In this document: positions 10,518 through 19,364 of the stretch, one piece after another
How the letters are laid out: each line of letters begins with the position of its first letter
Numbering within the stretch: the stretch's first letter is position 1
Made by a program: the position numbers and the translations under genes
Origin: Prochlorococcus sp. AG-347-M15
GTDB lineage: Bacteria > Cyanobacteriota > Cyanobacteriia > PCC-6307 > Cyanobiaceae
Direction: 5' to 3'
Length of the DNA: 64,000 nt
Assembly: GCA_003281185.1 (NCBI GenBank)
Contig: QCCS01000002.1
Coordinates: 1 to 64,000, forward strand
The notes under the pieces: model-generated
Seen by the model: the letters and a program-made list of their open reading frames with translations, nothing else
Database searches by the model: none
Told to the model about the DNA's origin: nothing

Positions 10518-11468
10518 ATGACTAATTTTAAACTGAAAATAGCTAGTAGAAGAAGTAAACTAGCCATGGTTCAAACTTTATGGGTTAAAGATCAACTAGA
10601 AAAAAATATTCCCAATTTAGAGGTGTCCGTTGAAGCAATGGCAACTCAAGGAGACAAAATTCTCGATGTAGCCTTAGCAAAAATAGGAGATAAAGGATTA
10701 TTTACAAAAGAACTTGAAGCACAAATGCTTGTAGGCCAGGCAGATATAGCAGTACATTCTCTAAAAGATTTACCAACAAATTTGCCTAGCGGCCTTAAAT
10801 TAGGATGTATAACAAAAAGAGAAGACCCAGCTGATGCTTTAGTAGTAAACAAAAAAAATGATTGTTATAAATTAGAAACTTTACCACCAGGTTCAATTGT
10901 AGGGACAAGCTCTCTGAGAAGACTTGCACAATTAAGAAATAAGTATCCACATCTTGTATTTAAAGATATCAGGGGAAATGTTATTACAAGAATTGAAAAA
11001 TTAGATGCTGGTGAATTTGATTGCATAATACTTGCTGCGGCTGGTTTAAAAAGATTAGGTTTTGAATCAAGAATTCACCAGATTATTCCAAATGAAATTT
11101 CCCTTCATGCTGTTGGTCAAGGAGCACTGGGTATTGAATGTAAATCTGATGATAAAAAGATTTTAGAAATTATAAATGTCTTAGAAGATCAACCTACTAG
11201 TCAAAGATGTCTAGCAGAGAGAGCTTTTTTAAGAGAACTTGAAGGAGGATGCCAAGTTCCAATAGGCGTGAATAGTAAAATTCAAAATGAACAACTTTGC
11301 CTTACTGGCATGGTTGCATCTCTTGATGGAGAAAGACTTATTAAAGATCAATATATTGGCAATATTAACGATTCTGAAGAAGTAGGCAAAGAACTCGCTA
11401 AAAAGCTAAAGCTCCAAGGTGCCGACGAAATACTAAACGAAATATTTGAACAATTTAGAGAAAACTAA
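10518..11468 (+). CDS. hemC: Hydroxymethylbilane synthase (porphobilinogen deaminase)
   Basis: Joins four porphobilinogens into hydroxymethylbilane, feeding chlorophyll, heme and B12. The 316-residue protein shows [14 protein letters not shown] at the N-terminus, the substrate loop SLKDLPT (81-87), SSLRRLAQL (131-139), and [10 protein letters not shown], where Cys245 should carry the dipyrromethane cofactor. Length and motif order are normal. The start is ATG. It meets ppa tail-to-tail with 6 bp between the stops, where a weak hairpin sits. Confidence 0.97.
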   Translation: MTNFKLKIASRRSKLAMVQTLWVKDQLEKNIPNLEVSVEAMATQGDKILDVALAKIGDKGLFTKELEAQMLVGQADIAVHSLKDLPTNLPSGLKLGCITKREDPADALVVNKKNDCYKLETLPPGSIVGTSSLRRLAQLRNKYPHLVFKDIRGNVITRIEKLDAGEFDCIILAAAGLKRLGFESRIHQIIPNEISLHAVGQGALGIECKSDDKKILEIINVLEDQPTSQRCLAERAFLRELEGGCQVPIGVNSKIQNEQLCLTGMVASLDGERLIKDQYIGNINDSEEVGKELAKKLKLQGADEILNEIFEQFREN

Positions 11469-11489
11469 AATTAGTTAATTTACTAATTT
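11468..11489. terminator. Possible weak bidirectional hairpin between hemC and ppa
   Basis: An 8-bp inverted repeat (AAATTAGT and ACTAATTT, 6-base loop) covers the two convergent stop codons. All pairs but one on each arm are A-T and there is no strong T-run, so it is at best a weak terminator for both genes. Confidence 0.3.
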
Positions 11490-12062
11490 AGGATCAATTT
11501 CTTTTTTATATCTATCTTCACAATCTTTAATTACTTCAATAGCTTCTTCTATCCCAAAGAAACCATTAACAGAGCATGTTCCTGGTTTTTTTAGATCTTT
11601 GTAATGTTCCCAATAATAGGTCGTTTCTTTAAGCCAATGCTCTCCAAGGTCTTTAAAACTTGAGATATGATCCATTCTTTTATCATCTGCCAGAACTGCT
11701 ATTACCTTATCATCCACCTCTCCCCCATCATCAAATTTCATTACACCAACAATCCTAGCCTCAACAATAGATCCAGGAATCAATGGTTCAGTTACTCCAA
11801 CAATTTCTATATCAAGTGGATCTCCATCTTCATCCCAAGTCCTGGGTATACATCCATAAGCAAAGGGATAAGCAAGTGAAGAATAACCGACCCTATCAAG
11901 TTTAAGGTGACCCGTTTCTGTAATTAATTCATATTTATTTATAGTATTAGAATTCAATTCAACAATAGTATTAACTATTGAATTTGAGCTATCAGTGAAA
12001 GCATTTAGTATATGTAATAGATTTGGTGTAATCCTACTTGGAGGTTGATTAAGATTTGCCAT
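11475..12062 (-). CDS. ppa: Inorganic pyrophosphatase, family I
   Basis: Hydrolyses pyrophosphate released by biosynthetic reactions and so pulls them forward. The 195-residue protein has the family I core: YELITETGHLKLDRV, the metal-binding DEDGDPLDIEIV (the signature D-x-D-x-x-D pattern) and VIAVLADDKRMDHI. I chose the ATG at 12062; a TTG directly upstream would add one residue only, and MANLNQPPS reads as a natural N-terminus. The gene converges on hemC and is divergent from nothing close; the M32 peptidase gene lies 63 bp upstream on the same strand. Confidence 0.95.
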   Translation of the reverse strand: MANLNQPPSRITPNLLHILNAFTDSSNSIVNTIVELNSNTINKYELITETGHLKLDRVGYSSLAYPFAYGCIPRTWDEDGDPLDIEIVGVTEPLIPGSIVEARIVGVMKFDDGGEVDDKVIAVLADDKRMDHISSFKDLGEHWLKETTYYWEHYKDLKKPGTCSVNGFFGIEEAIEVIKDCEDRYKKEIDPKLVN

Positions 12063-12125
12063 CAAGAAATTATTTTTGTTTATCTTACATCCTCACACCC
12101 AACCAAATTATTTAAAAGTTATGTT

Positions 12126-13631
12126 TCAGCAAAAATCATTTAGTTTAGACCTTAAATGATTAATAAAATAGTTCGGCGATAATTCCTCATTAGTTACTTC
12201 TCTAACCAACTCCATAGAATTAACTGATCTTCCATATTTGTGTATATTATTTTTTAACCAAAAGATAATCTTTTGATATTCACCATTTTCAATTAAGTTA
12301 TCAATCAAACCAATGTCTCTTTCCATTTGATTTGAAATTTGTGCACTTATAAGATGTCCTAACAAATATGAGGGGAAATATCCAAACGCACCTTCACTCC
12401 AATGAACATCTTGAAGACAACCGTCTGAATCATTAGATGGTTTTATTCCTAGAAGATCATCATATCTTTTATTCCATTCTGTAGGAATATCTTCAGCAGG
12501 TAACCCTCCTTCAATTAAATCTATTTCAAGTTCGGTTCTTATTAATATGTGTAAGCCATAAGTCAGTTCATCCGCTTCAACCCTATTTAATCCTGCTTCC
12601 AAATGATTAATAGATTTCCACAGTTCTAAATAATTATTAAGGCAGCATCCAGCAGAAACAAATTCTTTGAAAAATCTTTTTGAAAAGGATTTGGATTTAA
12701 CTATTCTATTTTCCCAAAATAAAGATTGACTTTCATGGATACCCATAGAAGTTGCTTGACCTAAAGGCCAAGCAAACCATTGATGACTTTGAGATGGCAA
12801 ACCCTGTTCATAAATAGAATGCCCCCACTCATGCGCAGTTGCTAAAAAACTTGATAATGGTTCACCTTCAACAATTCTTGATGTAATTCTATAGTCATTA
12901 GGTCCTAATGTAATTGAGAAAGGATGAGGAGACTGACCAACAACAACAAGATCTTTATCTCTCCCAAACTCGTCAAGTAATTTAGAACATAAATATTTTT
13001 GAGATTCTGGATTTAAATCCCAATGATTTTTTTTGGACTTATTAATCCCTCTAATTAGGACTGGGATTGTTTCTTTTAATGGTTGAAACATTTTATTCAA
13101 CCATTTCAAATTTAATTCAGGCTCAAAGGGTTGGGCTAATGTCTCCCACGCTGAATATTGATTAGATATTTGTTTTGCCTCTTCGATCCGCAATTTGATT
13201 AATTCTTTAAAGAATGGAAGAAAAATTTTAAAATCTGATTTTTTCTTTGCTTCTTGCCAGCTTTCATAGCCTTTAGATTTTGCATTTGCTAAAGACTCAA
13301 CTAATTTAGGATCTAAATTTCTTTCTCTATTAAATTCCTTTAATAAAAGACTAATATTTCTTTCTTTATCTTTTATAAAAAGTTGATTACCAGGATTTCC
13401 TGCATTATCTAATATTTCATTTTTTGCAGATTGTATTAAATTAGAAAATTCCTCTGAAGAATTTCTTTTATGCAATACTTTTGCAATATAAGTAAGTTGT
13501 TCAGCCCTCCAAGAAGCACCTTTCTTTGGCATTCCAGTATTCTGATCCCAATAGAGTGTATTTTGGATTGAACCTAATATTTGTGTTTCTTTAAGATAAG
13601 CACCAAGCTTGTTCCAATGAGTTTCAGCCAA
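12126..13631 (-). CDS. M32-family metallocarboxypeptidase (Taq-like)
   Basis: A zinc carboxypeptidase that trims amino acids from peptide C-termini, probably in cytosolic peptide turnover. The 501-residue protein has the M32 zinc motif HEWGH (residues 267-271) in the context ATAHEWGHSIYEQG, and the second signature MGIHESQSLFWEN (297-309) that supplies the third ligand. Length matches the family (about 500). The start is TTG at 13631; upstream in-frame codons reach a stop without any ATG. It is divergent from the YjbQ gene across a 109-bp gap containing a perfect inverted repeat. Confidence 0.92.
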   Translation of the reverse strand: MAETHWNKLGAYLKETQILGSIQNTLYWDQNTGMPKKGASWRAEQLTYIAKVLHKRNSSEEFSNLIQSAKNEILDNAGNPGNQLFIKDKERNISLLLKEFNRERNLDPKLVESLANAKSKGYESWQEAKKKSDFKIFLPFFKELIKLRIEEAKQISNQYSAWETLAQPFEPELNLKWLNKMFQPLKETIPVLIRGINKSKKNHWDLNPESQKYLCSKLLDEFGRDKDLVVVGQSPHPFSITLGPNDYRITSRIVEGEPLSSFLATAHEWGHSIYEQGLPSQSHQWFAWPLGQATSMGIHESQSLFWENRIVKSKSFSKRFFKEFVSAGCCLNNYLELWKSINHLEAGLNRVEADELTYGLHILIRTELEIDLIEGGLPAEDIPTEWNKRYDDLLGIKPSNDSDGCLQDVHWSEGAFGYFPSYLLGHLISAQISNQMERDIGLIDNLIENGEYQKIIFWLKNNIHKYGRSVNSMELVREVTNEELSPNYFINHLRSKLNDFC

Positions 13632-13674
13632 AAATTTTAATGCAAATTAAATATATTTTAAGATAAAAATTTTA

Positions 13675-13695
13675 ATGTATGAATAAAACATACAT
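13675..13695. promoter_or_regulatory. Perfect inverted repeat in a divergent promoter region
   Basis: ATGTATG at 13675-13681 and CATACAT at 13689-13695 form a perfect 7-bp dyad with a 7-base spacer. It lies between the divergent M32 peptidase and YjbQ genes, where a transcription factor operator would be expected. There is no T-run, so a terminator is unlikely. The regulator is unknown, and a chance dyad in AT-rich DNA is possible. Confidence 0.35.
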
Positions 13696-13740
13696 CTTCT
13701 ATCCATAATTAGAATATTGATTAATTAATATTTAAATTAC

Positions 13741-14196
13741 ATGGAACAAATATTTTCAAAATTAAAATTCATAACTCATGGCGAAGGCTTTATTGACATC
13801 ACATATGATTTAAATTTGTACATTGAAAAAAATAATTTTCATTCCGGAATTTTAAATTTAACTTCACTTCATACCAGTTGCAGTTTAACTATTAATGAGA
13901 ACGCAGATCCAAATGTACTAAGGGACCTAAAAAAATATATGCAATCGATAGTTCCCTATAATTCCTACTTAACATTATCAAAAGATAGAGAAGAAATATC
14001 ATATAAACATTATCAAGAAGGGGCTGACGATATGCCAGCTCACATTAAAACATCCTTAACAAACACTTGTTTATCTTTGAGTTTTCAAGATAGAAAAATC
14101 ATGCTTGGCACGTGGCAAGCAGTTTATTTATGGGAACATAGATTTGATCAAAAGGAAAGAATTATAAATGTACATATAATTGGTGAGAAAAATTAA
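13741..14196 (+). CDS. YjbQ family protein (secondary thiamine-phosphate synthase-like)
   Basis: A 151-residue UPF0047/YjbQ protein. Members have weak thiamine-phosphate synthase activity in bacteria, and their main role is unsettled. Conserved features visible are TSLHTSCSLTINENADP (residues 41-57), the DMPAHIKTSL motif, and the C-terminal LGTWQAVYLWEHR; the histidines in these motifs are the likely metal or active-site ligands. Length is typical. The start is ATG directly downstream of the dyad-containing gap. The pterin dehydratase and CobW genes follow on the same strand at 36 and 26 bp, forming a likely operon. Confidence 0.88.
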   Translation: MEQIFSKLKFITHGEGFIDITYDLNLYIEKNNFHSGILNLTSLHTSCSLTINENADPNVLRDLKKYMQSIVPYNSYLTLSKDREEISYKHYQEGADDMPAHIKTSLTNTCLSLSFQDRKIMLGTWQAVYLWEHRFDQKERIINVHIIGEKN

Positions 14197-14232
14197 TATA
14201 TTTATAATATAATAAGTCAGATTTCTTATTTC

Positions 14233-14523
14233 ATGGAACCCTACCTTTTGCAAGATGGAGAATTGAATGAATTAGTTTTCAAAATACCTGGCTGGGAAAT
14301 TAAAACCAAACAAATCCAAAGAGAATTTAACTTCGCTAATTTTATTGAAGCCTTTGCTTTTATGACTAAGGTAGCTCTAATTTGTGAAAAATATAATCAT
14401 CATCCTTACTGGGAGAACGTTTATGCAAGAGTAATAATTAAATTAAATACGCATGATCTGGGTGGTATTACAAATCTAGATCAAACATTAGCTACGGAAA
14501 TCAACAAAATTTTCGATAAATAA
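14233..14523 (+). CDS. Pterin-4a-carbinolamine dehydratase
   Basis: Dehydrates 4a-hydroxytetrahydropterin so that the pterin cofactor can be recycled. The 96-residue protein has the catalytic cluster in YNHHPYWENVY (His56, His57, Pro58) and the second motif LNTHDLGGIT with His74 and Asp75. This matches the DCoH/PhhB fold and normal family length. No aromatic amino acid hydroxylase is visible in the window, so its real partner is not shown. It sits between the YjbQ and CobW genes on the same strand. Confidence 0.9.
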   Translation: MEPYLLQDGELNELVFKIPGWEIKTKQIQREFNFANFIEAFAFMTKVALICEKYNHHPYWENVYARVIIKLNTHDLGGITNLDQTLATEINKIFDK

Positions 14524-14549
14524 AATCATAAACTTTTTAACTTGTAAAA

Positions 14550-15584
14550 ATGTCTAAAAATTTATTGCCAGTTACTATTATTAGTGGATTTTTAGGTTCT
14601 GGCAAAACTACACTTCTGAACCATATTTTAAAAAATCAAGTTGGTATTAAAACAGCTGTTTTAGTTAACGAATTTGGAGAGATCGGAATAGATAATGATT
14701 TAATAATAGAGGGTTCAGAAGATATGATTGAATTAAATAATGGATGTATATGTTGCTCAATCAATGGCGAATTATTAAATACAGTATCCAAAGTCTTAGA
14801 AAGAGCTGAAAAATTAGACTATTTGATTGTTGAGACAACTGGACTAGCAGATCCATTACCCGTAGCTATGACTTTTGCAGCTGGCAATCTTAGAGAAAAA
14901 GTAAGATTAGATTCGATAATCACAGTTATTGATGGAGAAAATTTTGATTTTGAAATTAATAATGCAAGCGTCGCCTATTCTCAAATTTTATACGGAGATA
15001 TCCTTCTTCTAAATAAATCTGATTTAATAAGTGAAAAACAATTAACGAAAATAGAGGGGTTTATAAATAAAATAAAAACAGAACCAAGGATTCTGAGATC
15101 AACTAATAGTGAAGTTCCATTACATTCAATAATGAGCGTAGGTCTATTTGAAACAGATACTTTTCAATTTGAGAAGAATAAAAAAGATGAAGAGAACTCA
15201 AAGGATCACGATCACGATCACTCTTCCCATTCTCATGATCACTCTTCCCATTCTCACGATCACTCTTCCCATTCTCACGATTTGATCAATAATATAGAAG
15301 GGTTTACCTCAGTTTCTTATGAAACATTTGAACCATTTTCCTTAAGAAAGTTTCAAAATTTCTTAGATAATCAAATCTCACAAAATGTATTTAGAGCGAA
15401 AGGAATATTATGGTTTATGGAAAGTGAAAGAAAACACATTTTTCATCTATCTGGGAAGCGGTTTTCTCTAGATGATGAGGAATGGACAAAAGAAAAATCT
15501 AATAAGATAGTTTTAATTGGGAAAAACCTAGATCATCAAACTATTAAAAATCAACTTTCATCATGTAGATTTAATTCAGATTAG
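14550..15584 (+). CDS. CobW/COG0523 GTPase metallochaperone with His-rich repeat
   Basis: A G3E P-loop GTPase that delivers a metal (zinc, cobalt or iron, depending on subfamily) to target proteins. The 344-residue protein shows Walker A GFLGSGKTT (13-21), the metal-binding CICC (66-69), ETTGLADPLP (95-104), the base-specificity motif NKSD (155-158), a His/Ser/Asp-rich insert at 220-244 and a C-terminal CobW_C domain with FRAKGILWF. The insert is built from three 7-residue copies of HSSHSHD and should bind metal. The subfamily cannot be fixed by reading alone, and no other cobalamin gene is adjacent. A FutB-like permease follows after 26 bp. Confidence 0.92.
   Translation: MSKNLLPVTIISGFLGSGKTTLLNHILKNQVGIKTAVLVNEFGEIGIDNDLIIEGSEDMIELNNGCICCSINGELLNTVSKVLERAEKLDYLIVETTGLADPLPVAMTFAAGNLREKVRLDSIITVIDGENFDFEINNASVAYSQILYGDILLLNKSDLISEKQLTKIEGFINKIKTEPRILRSTNSEVPLHSIMSVGLFETDTFQFEKNKKDEENSKDHDHDHSSHSHDHSSHSHDHSSHSHDLINNIEGFTSVSYETFEPFSLRKFQNFLDNQISQNVFRAKGILWFMESERKHIFHLSGKRFSLDDEEWTKEKSNKIVLIGKNLDHQTIKNQLSSCRFNSD
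15219..15281 (+). repeat. 3 x 21-bp tandem repeat encoding the His-rich loop
   Basis: Three head-to-tail copies of a 21-bp unit at 15219-15239, 15240-15260 and 15261-15281. Copies 2 and 3 are identical and copy 1 differs at one base (T for C in the CAT/CAC His codon). Each unit encodes HSSHSHD. Near-identity at the DNA level suggests recent expansion by slippage. Confidence 0.95.
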
Positions 15585-15610
15585 AGCACATATTAGGATT
15601 TAATTGATTT

Positions 15611-17149
15611 TTGAAAATACTTATTAAAGAATTTAAAAAAACAGTCAAAGAACTAAAACTTCTTTATTTCACTTCGTTTATTGCTTCACTTTTAGTAATC
15701 ATTCCTATTTCCAATTTCCTTCTTGAAGGAATTGATTACATTATTGGTGGGAATTTTTCACTAGGTATTGCAGGAGGAGAAGAGGTAATAGGTACTTTAA
15801 AAGTTTTAGCCCTAACAAGTTTTTTTGGAGGAGGTTTAGGAACTTTAAATGGATGGTTACTTTCAAATTGTAATTTTAAGTTCAGAAAAATTCTCCGTAT
15901 TTTTCAGCTAGTTCCACTAGCTGCCCCAGCGTATCTTATAACAGCTGTTTTGCAGGATTTAGGAAGTATTTTTGGATATCAAGTAACTGGTTTATGGTGG
16001 GGGGTTTTAATACTTTCAATTTCTACTTATCCATATGTATTTATTCTTGCTAACGAAAGTTTTAATAAATTTGGAGTTAATCAAATCAATGCCAGTAGAG
16101 GACTAGGTGTTGGACCATGGCAAAGCTTCTTTAAAATCGCTTTTCCAATGGCGTTACCAGCGCTAATAACAGGAATAAGTTTAATGTGTATGGAAGTAAT
16201 GAATGAGTTGGGGACATTTGCATTATTGAATATTCCAAGTATTTCTACAGGCATAGCAGAAAATTGGATAATTGAGGGGAATCCAAAAAGTGCGGTTGGA
16301 TTATCGTTGGTAGCATTGTTAATAATTTTCACTTTAATAATTTTTGAAAAATTTTCGAGAAGAAAATCAAAGAGGTGGAGTGAAAATCCTGCATCACAAG
16401 ATTCTCAAGGTTGGGAATTAAAAAAAACTAGAGCCCTTTTAGCAATAACAGCGTCCTTATTCCCTCCAATTTTCTCTTTTGGAATTCCGTGTTTTTGGGT
16501 TCTGCTAAATATTGATCAAATTCAAAAAGGTTTATCTATTGAATTACTTTCTCTTTCGTTAAGAACTATCAGTCTAGGACTGTTTACAGCATTAATATCG
16601 ATGCTATTCTCGTTGATAATTTCCTTAGCTAGACGTCCAAATAAAAGCATATTATTTGGACTAATAACAGATCTAGCGGGGATAGGTTACGCAATTCCAG
16701 GCACTGTATTAGCTTTATCTTTAATTAGCATATCTTCTTCAAAATTTAATTTTATTGCTATTTGCTTTCTGATTTGGGGTTATCTTGTCCGATTTCTAAC
16801 TATTTCAAAAGGGTCTATTGATTCAAGTCTCGAGAGAATTTCACCTAGTCTTGATGAAGCTGCATTTGGACTAGGAGAGAACTGGTTTGGAATTTTAAAA
16901 AGGATTCATCTACCTCTACTCAAAGGACCAATATTTGTTGGTTCACTTTTAGTTTTTGTAGACACAATAAAAGAATTACCCATAACATTTATTTTAAGAC
17001 CATTCGATTTCGATACATTATCCGTGAGAATATATCAATATGCCGGAGATGAAAGAATGGTAGAGGCAATATTACCAGCAATTTTTATAATGACTTTAGG
17101 ACTCATAGCATCAATTACACTTATCCCGAGTTTAGAGAAAAAAAGCTAA
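15611..17149 (+). CDS. futB: Iron(III) ABC transporter permease (FutB/FbpB-like)
   Basis: A double-length inner-membrane permease for ferric iron uptake. The 512-residue protein has about 12 hydrophobic helices in two homologous halves, each with an EAA-type loop that contacts the ATPase: ASRGLGVGPWQSFFKIAFP in the first half and DEAAFGLGENWFGILKRIHLP in the second. Start is TTG at 15611; no ATG occurs near the beginning. The substrate-binding protein FutA and ATPase FutC are not in the window, so the system is split across the genome, as is usual in these cyanobacteria. Its 3' end overlaps the converging flippase-like gene by 4 bp. Confidence 0.85.
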   Translation: MKILIKEFKKTVKELKLLYFTSFIASLLVIIPISNFLLEGIDYIIGGNFSLGIAGGEEVIGTLKVLALTSFFGGGLGTLNGWLLSNCNFKFRKILRIFQLVPLAAPAYLITAVLQDLGSIFGYQVTGLWWGVLILSISTYPYVFILANESFNKFGVNQINASRGLGVGPWQSFFKIAFPMALPALITGISLMCMEVMNELGTFALLNIPSISTGIAENWIIEGNPKSAVGLSLVALLIIFTLIIFEKFSRRKSKRWSENPASQDSQGWELKKTRALLAITASLFPPIFSFGIPCFWVLLNIDQIQKGLSIELLSLSLRTISLGLFTALISMLFSLIISLARRPNKSILFGLITDLAGIGYAIPGTVLALSLISISSSKFNFIAICFLIWGYLVRFLTISKGSIDSSLERISPSLDEAAFGLGENWFGILKRIHLPLLKGPIFVGSLLVFVDTIKELPITFILRPFDFDTLSVRIYQYAGDERMVEAILPAIFIMTLGLIASITLIPSLEKKS

Positions 17150-18102
17150 GTTCTTTTCATCAATTTTCCCATTAAAAAAGGGAGGCTCAAGAATAAATCT
17201 GCCAACGTAGATATAATCCTAAAGTAAATTAAGCCTTCAATTATTATGTTTTGAGGTATATTTTTTCCAGCAAAAAAAAGGAGGCAAGCTTCAAAAACAC
17301 CAACTCCACTTGGAGCTGCAGGGACTATTAAACCTATAGACCATGATAATGAAAAGATTACTAATAAAAAAATGATGTTGAGTGTATTATTTGTATAAAA
17401 AGTATTTAAGCAGATATAAAAACCAATAAATTTAGATAAGACAAAGCCAATTTCAAGTAAAAATGCCCTGGTAGGGAAAAAAGAATTTATATTTATTCTC
17501 TGTTCAAATTGCACCTTTGACTTTGAAAAGCTCAAAACCTCAAAAGCTTTTCCCTTAAGAAACTCTAATCTTTTTAATACAAGATAAATTAATTTTCTAT
17601 TTAAAAATACCAAAGGCAAAATTAAAAGAAAATACCATGGTGAAAAAATAACTCCTAGCGATGCCAATAGAAAAGATCCACACAACATAAAGTAGGGCTC
17701 TATGAGTGTCGAACAAAACGCAATCTGAGAATTACTTATTTTTTGTAAAAAATTAAACCTTTCAACAAAATGCCAAATTCCTCCTGGAACATATTTAAGA
17801 ATATTAGTTAATACGTAAAAATAAACTAGATTATTTCTTTTAGATTCTTTCCCAAACCATTTAACTATATATTTCCATGAGTAAGCATTAAAAAAAATAC
17901 TTAAAATACAAAATAAAAAAGATAAAGATAGATTAGTGCCATTTTTTTTAAAATTAATTTCAAAAGAAATTTGGTCAAAATTATAAAAAAAATAGACGCT
18001 AAAATATAACAAACTTGATACGAAGAAAATACTTTTAATAACACTAAAATTAATCTTCTTAAAAAATTTCCAATTTATTTGATTACTTTTTTTTAATCTC
18101 AT
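17146..18102 (-). CDS. Lysylphosphatidylglycerol synthase transmembrane region-like (UPF0104) protein
   Basis: A 318-residue integral membrane protein with about eight hydrophobic segments and charged ends, matching the UPF0104 / LPG_synthase_TM family. The visible signature is GGIWHFVERFNFLQK (near 120), and the C-terminal SIGLIVPAAPSGVGVFEACLLFF contains the typical P-x-G-x-G-x-x-E pattern. Such proteins are thought to be flippases or glycolipid-related; no aminoacyl transferase domain is attached here. The ATG overlaps the larC stop (ATGA), showing translational coupling. It also overlaps the end of the futB-like gene by 4 bp. Confidence 0.8.
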   Translation of the reverse strand: MRLKKSNQINWKFFKKINFSVIKSIFFVSSLLYFSVYFFYNFDQISFEINFKKNGTNLSLSFLFCILSIFFNAYSWKYIVKWFGKESKRNNLVYFYVLTNILKYVPGGIWHFVERFNFLQKISNSQIAFCSTLIEPYFMLCGSFLLASLGVIFSPWYFLLILPLVFLNRKLIYLVLKRLEFLKGKAFEVLSFSKSKVQFEQRININSFFPTRAFLLEIGFVLSKFIGFYICLNTFYTNNTLNIIFLLVIFSLSWSIGLIVPAAPSGVGVFEACLLFFAGKNIPQNIIIEGLIYFRIISTLADLFLSLPFLMGKLMKRT

Positions 18103-19325
18103 TTCCAGTTTTCAAATGCTTCAAATTTTCTACTTGATTCTTTTATTATTTTTCTTATTTCGTCAGTTGATAATTTATGCTCCAGTTTTAATCTCAAAAC
18201 TTCATCATTTTCTGGTTTCATAGTTATTGATCCATCTGGTTTCATAGTCTGTTTAACTTTTACATTTCCAAGATTTGTAATGCATTCTCCTCTTCTTCTA
18301 AGTAATATCCAACGAGATTGGGTCCTTTCACGAACTCCAATAGTATTGGAATAATCAAACCATATTCGCCTAAAAAATTCTTTTTTCTCTATTGGTATGA
18401 TTGCTTGAATAGAGAATCCAATTCTATTTTTTTTCATATTGATAGCTTGATAAGAAACGTCATAAGCTCCTTCAATTCTTAATTTCTCTATAAAATTTGA
18501 TATATCTTCAGGTGTTTGATCATCAATCCATGCTTCTTGCACAGATATATCTTCACACTTAGGATTAATTTGCTCATAATTACGAGAATCTTCAAATGAA
18601 GTAATTTTATAAACTCTTACCAAATTAGGGAATGGAAATTTCAGGTTACCAATGCCTACTCCATAAGAATTAATAGAATATTTTGAAGGGGGTTGAAAAT
18701 AATCGACTAAATTAGATAGTAAGGCAATGCCAGTCGGTGTAGATAGTTCACCCTCTATTGAGTCAAAGCTAGATAAAACCTTAATATTTTTTTGTCTTAG
18801 TAGCTCTATTACTGCGGGAGGTGGTACAGATAATTTTCCATGTTCAGTTTGAACGAAACCCTTACCCAACATTGGTTCATTACAGTAAACCTTTTTTGGA
18901 TTTAGGTAATTCAATGCAGCACAGACTCCTATAATATCGACTAACGAATCTATAGCTCCAATTTCATGAAAATGAACATGATCAGATTTGATGCCATGGA
19001 CTTTTCCTTCCGCATTCGCTAAAGATTCAAATACTTCATAAATTATTTGCTTTAATTTCTCTTCTAAGTGACCTTTTAAAATAAGCTCTTTAATACTTCC
19101 CCAAGTTCTTTTAATAGAAAGACAATCAATATTATCAACCTTTGACTTTATCCCTCGTATTGAACAACTTTTTGATTGTTTAAACTCTAGGTTATATAAA
19201 TCCTTTAGTCCAAGGTCAGTAAGTGGTTGTTCAATGACTTCTCTAGGCACACCTAAATCATAAAAAGCTCCCAACAACATATCTCCAGAAATGCCAGGAG
19301 AACATTCAATTAAAACATCTTCCAT
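18099..19325 (-). CDS. larC: LarC-like nickel insertion protein (TIGR00299 family)
   Basis: LarC is a CTP-dependent cyclometallase that inserts nickel into the pincer cofactor of lactate racemase. This 408-residue homolog has the family N-terminus ECSPGISGDMLLGAFYDLGVP, the VHFHEIGAIDSLVDIIGVC motif (about 130-150), the TPTGIALLSNLV segment and a C-terminal half with RRRGECITNLGNVKVKQ. Unlike the Lactobacillus gene, where a frameshift splits LarC1 and LarC2, it is one intact frame. No larA, larB or larE is visible here, so whether it makes that cofactor or serves another nickel enzyme is open. The start is ATG. Confidence 0.85.
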   Translation of the reverse strand: MEDVLIECSPGISGDMLLGAFYDLGVPREVIEQPLTDLGLKDLYNLEFKQSKSCSIRGIKSKVDNIDCLSIKRTWGSIKELILKGHLEEKLKQIIYEVFESLANAEGKVHGIKSDHVHFHEIGAIDSLVDIIGVCAALNYLNPKKVYCNEPMLGKGFVQTEHGKLSVPPPAVIELLRQKNIKVLSSFDSIEGELSTPTGIALLSNLVDYFQPPSKYSINSYGVGIGNLKFPFPNLVRVYKITSFEDSRNYEQINPKCEDISVQEAWIDDQTPEDISNFIEKLRIEGAYDVSYQAINMKKNRIGFSIQAIIPIEKKEFFRRIWFDYSNTIGVRERTQSRWILLRRRGECITNLGNVKVKQTMKPDGSITMKPENDEVLRLKLEHKLSTDEIRKIIKESSRKFEAFENWK

Positions 19326-19364
19326 AAATCTAAGATTTCTTGATTAGAAAAATAGCGATAAAAA

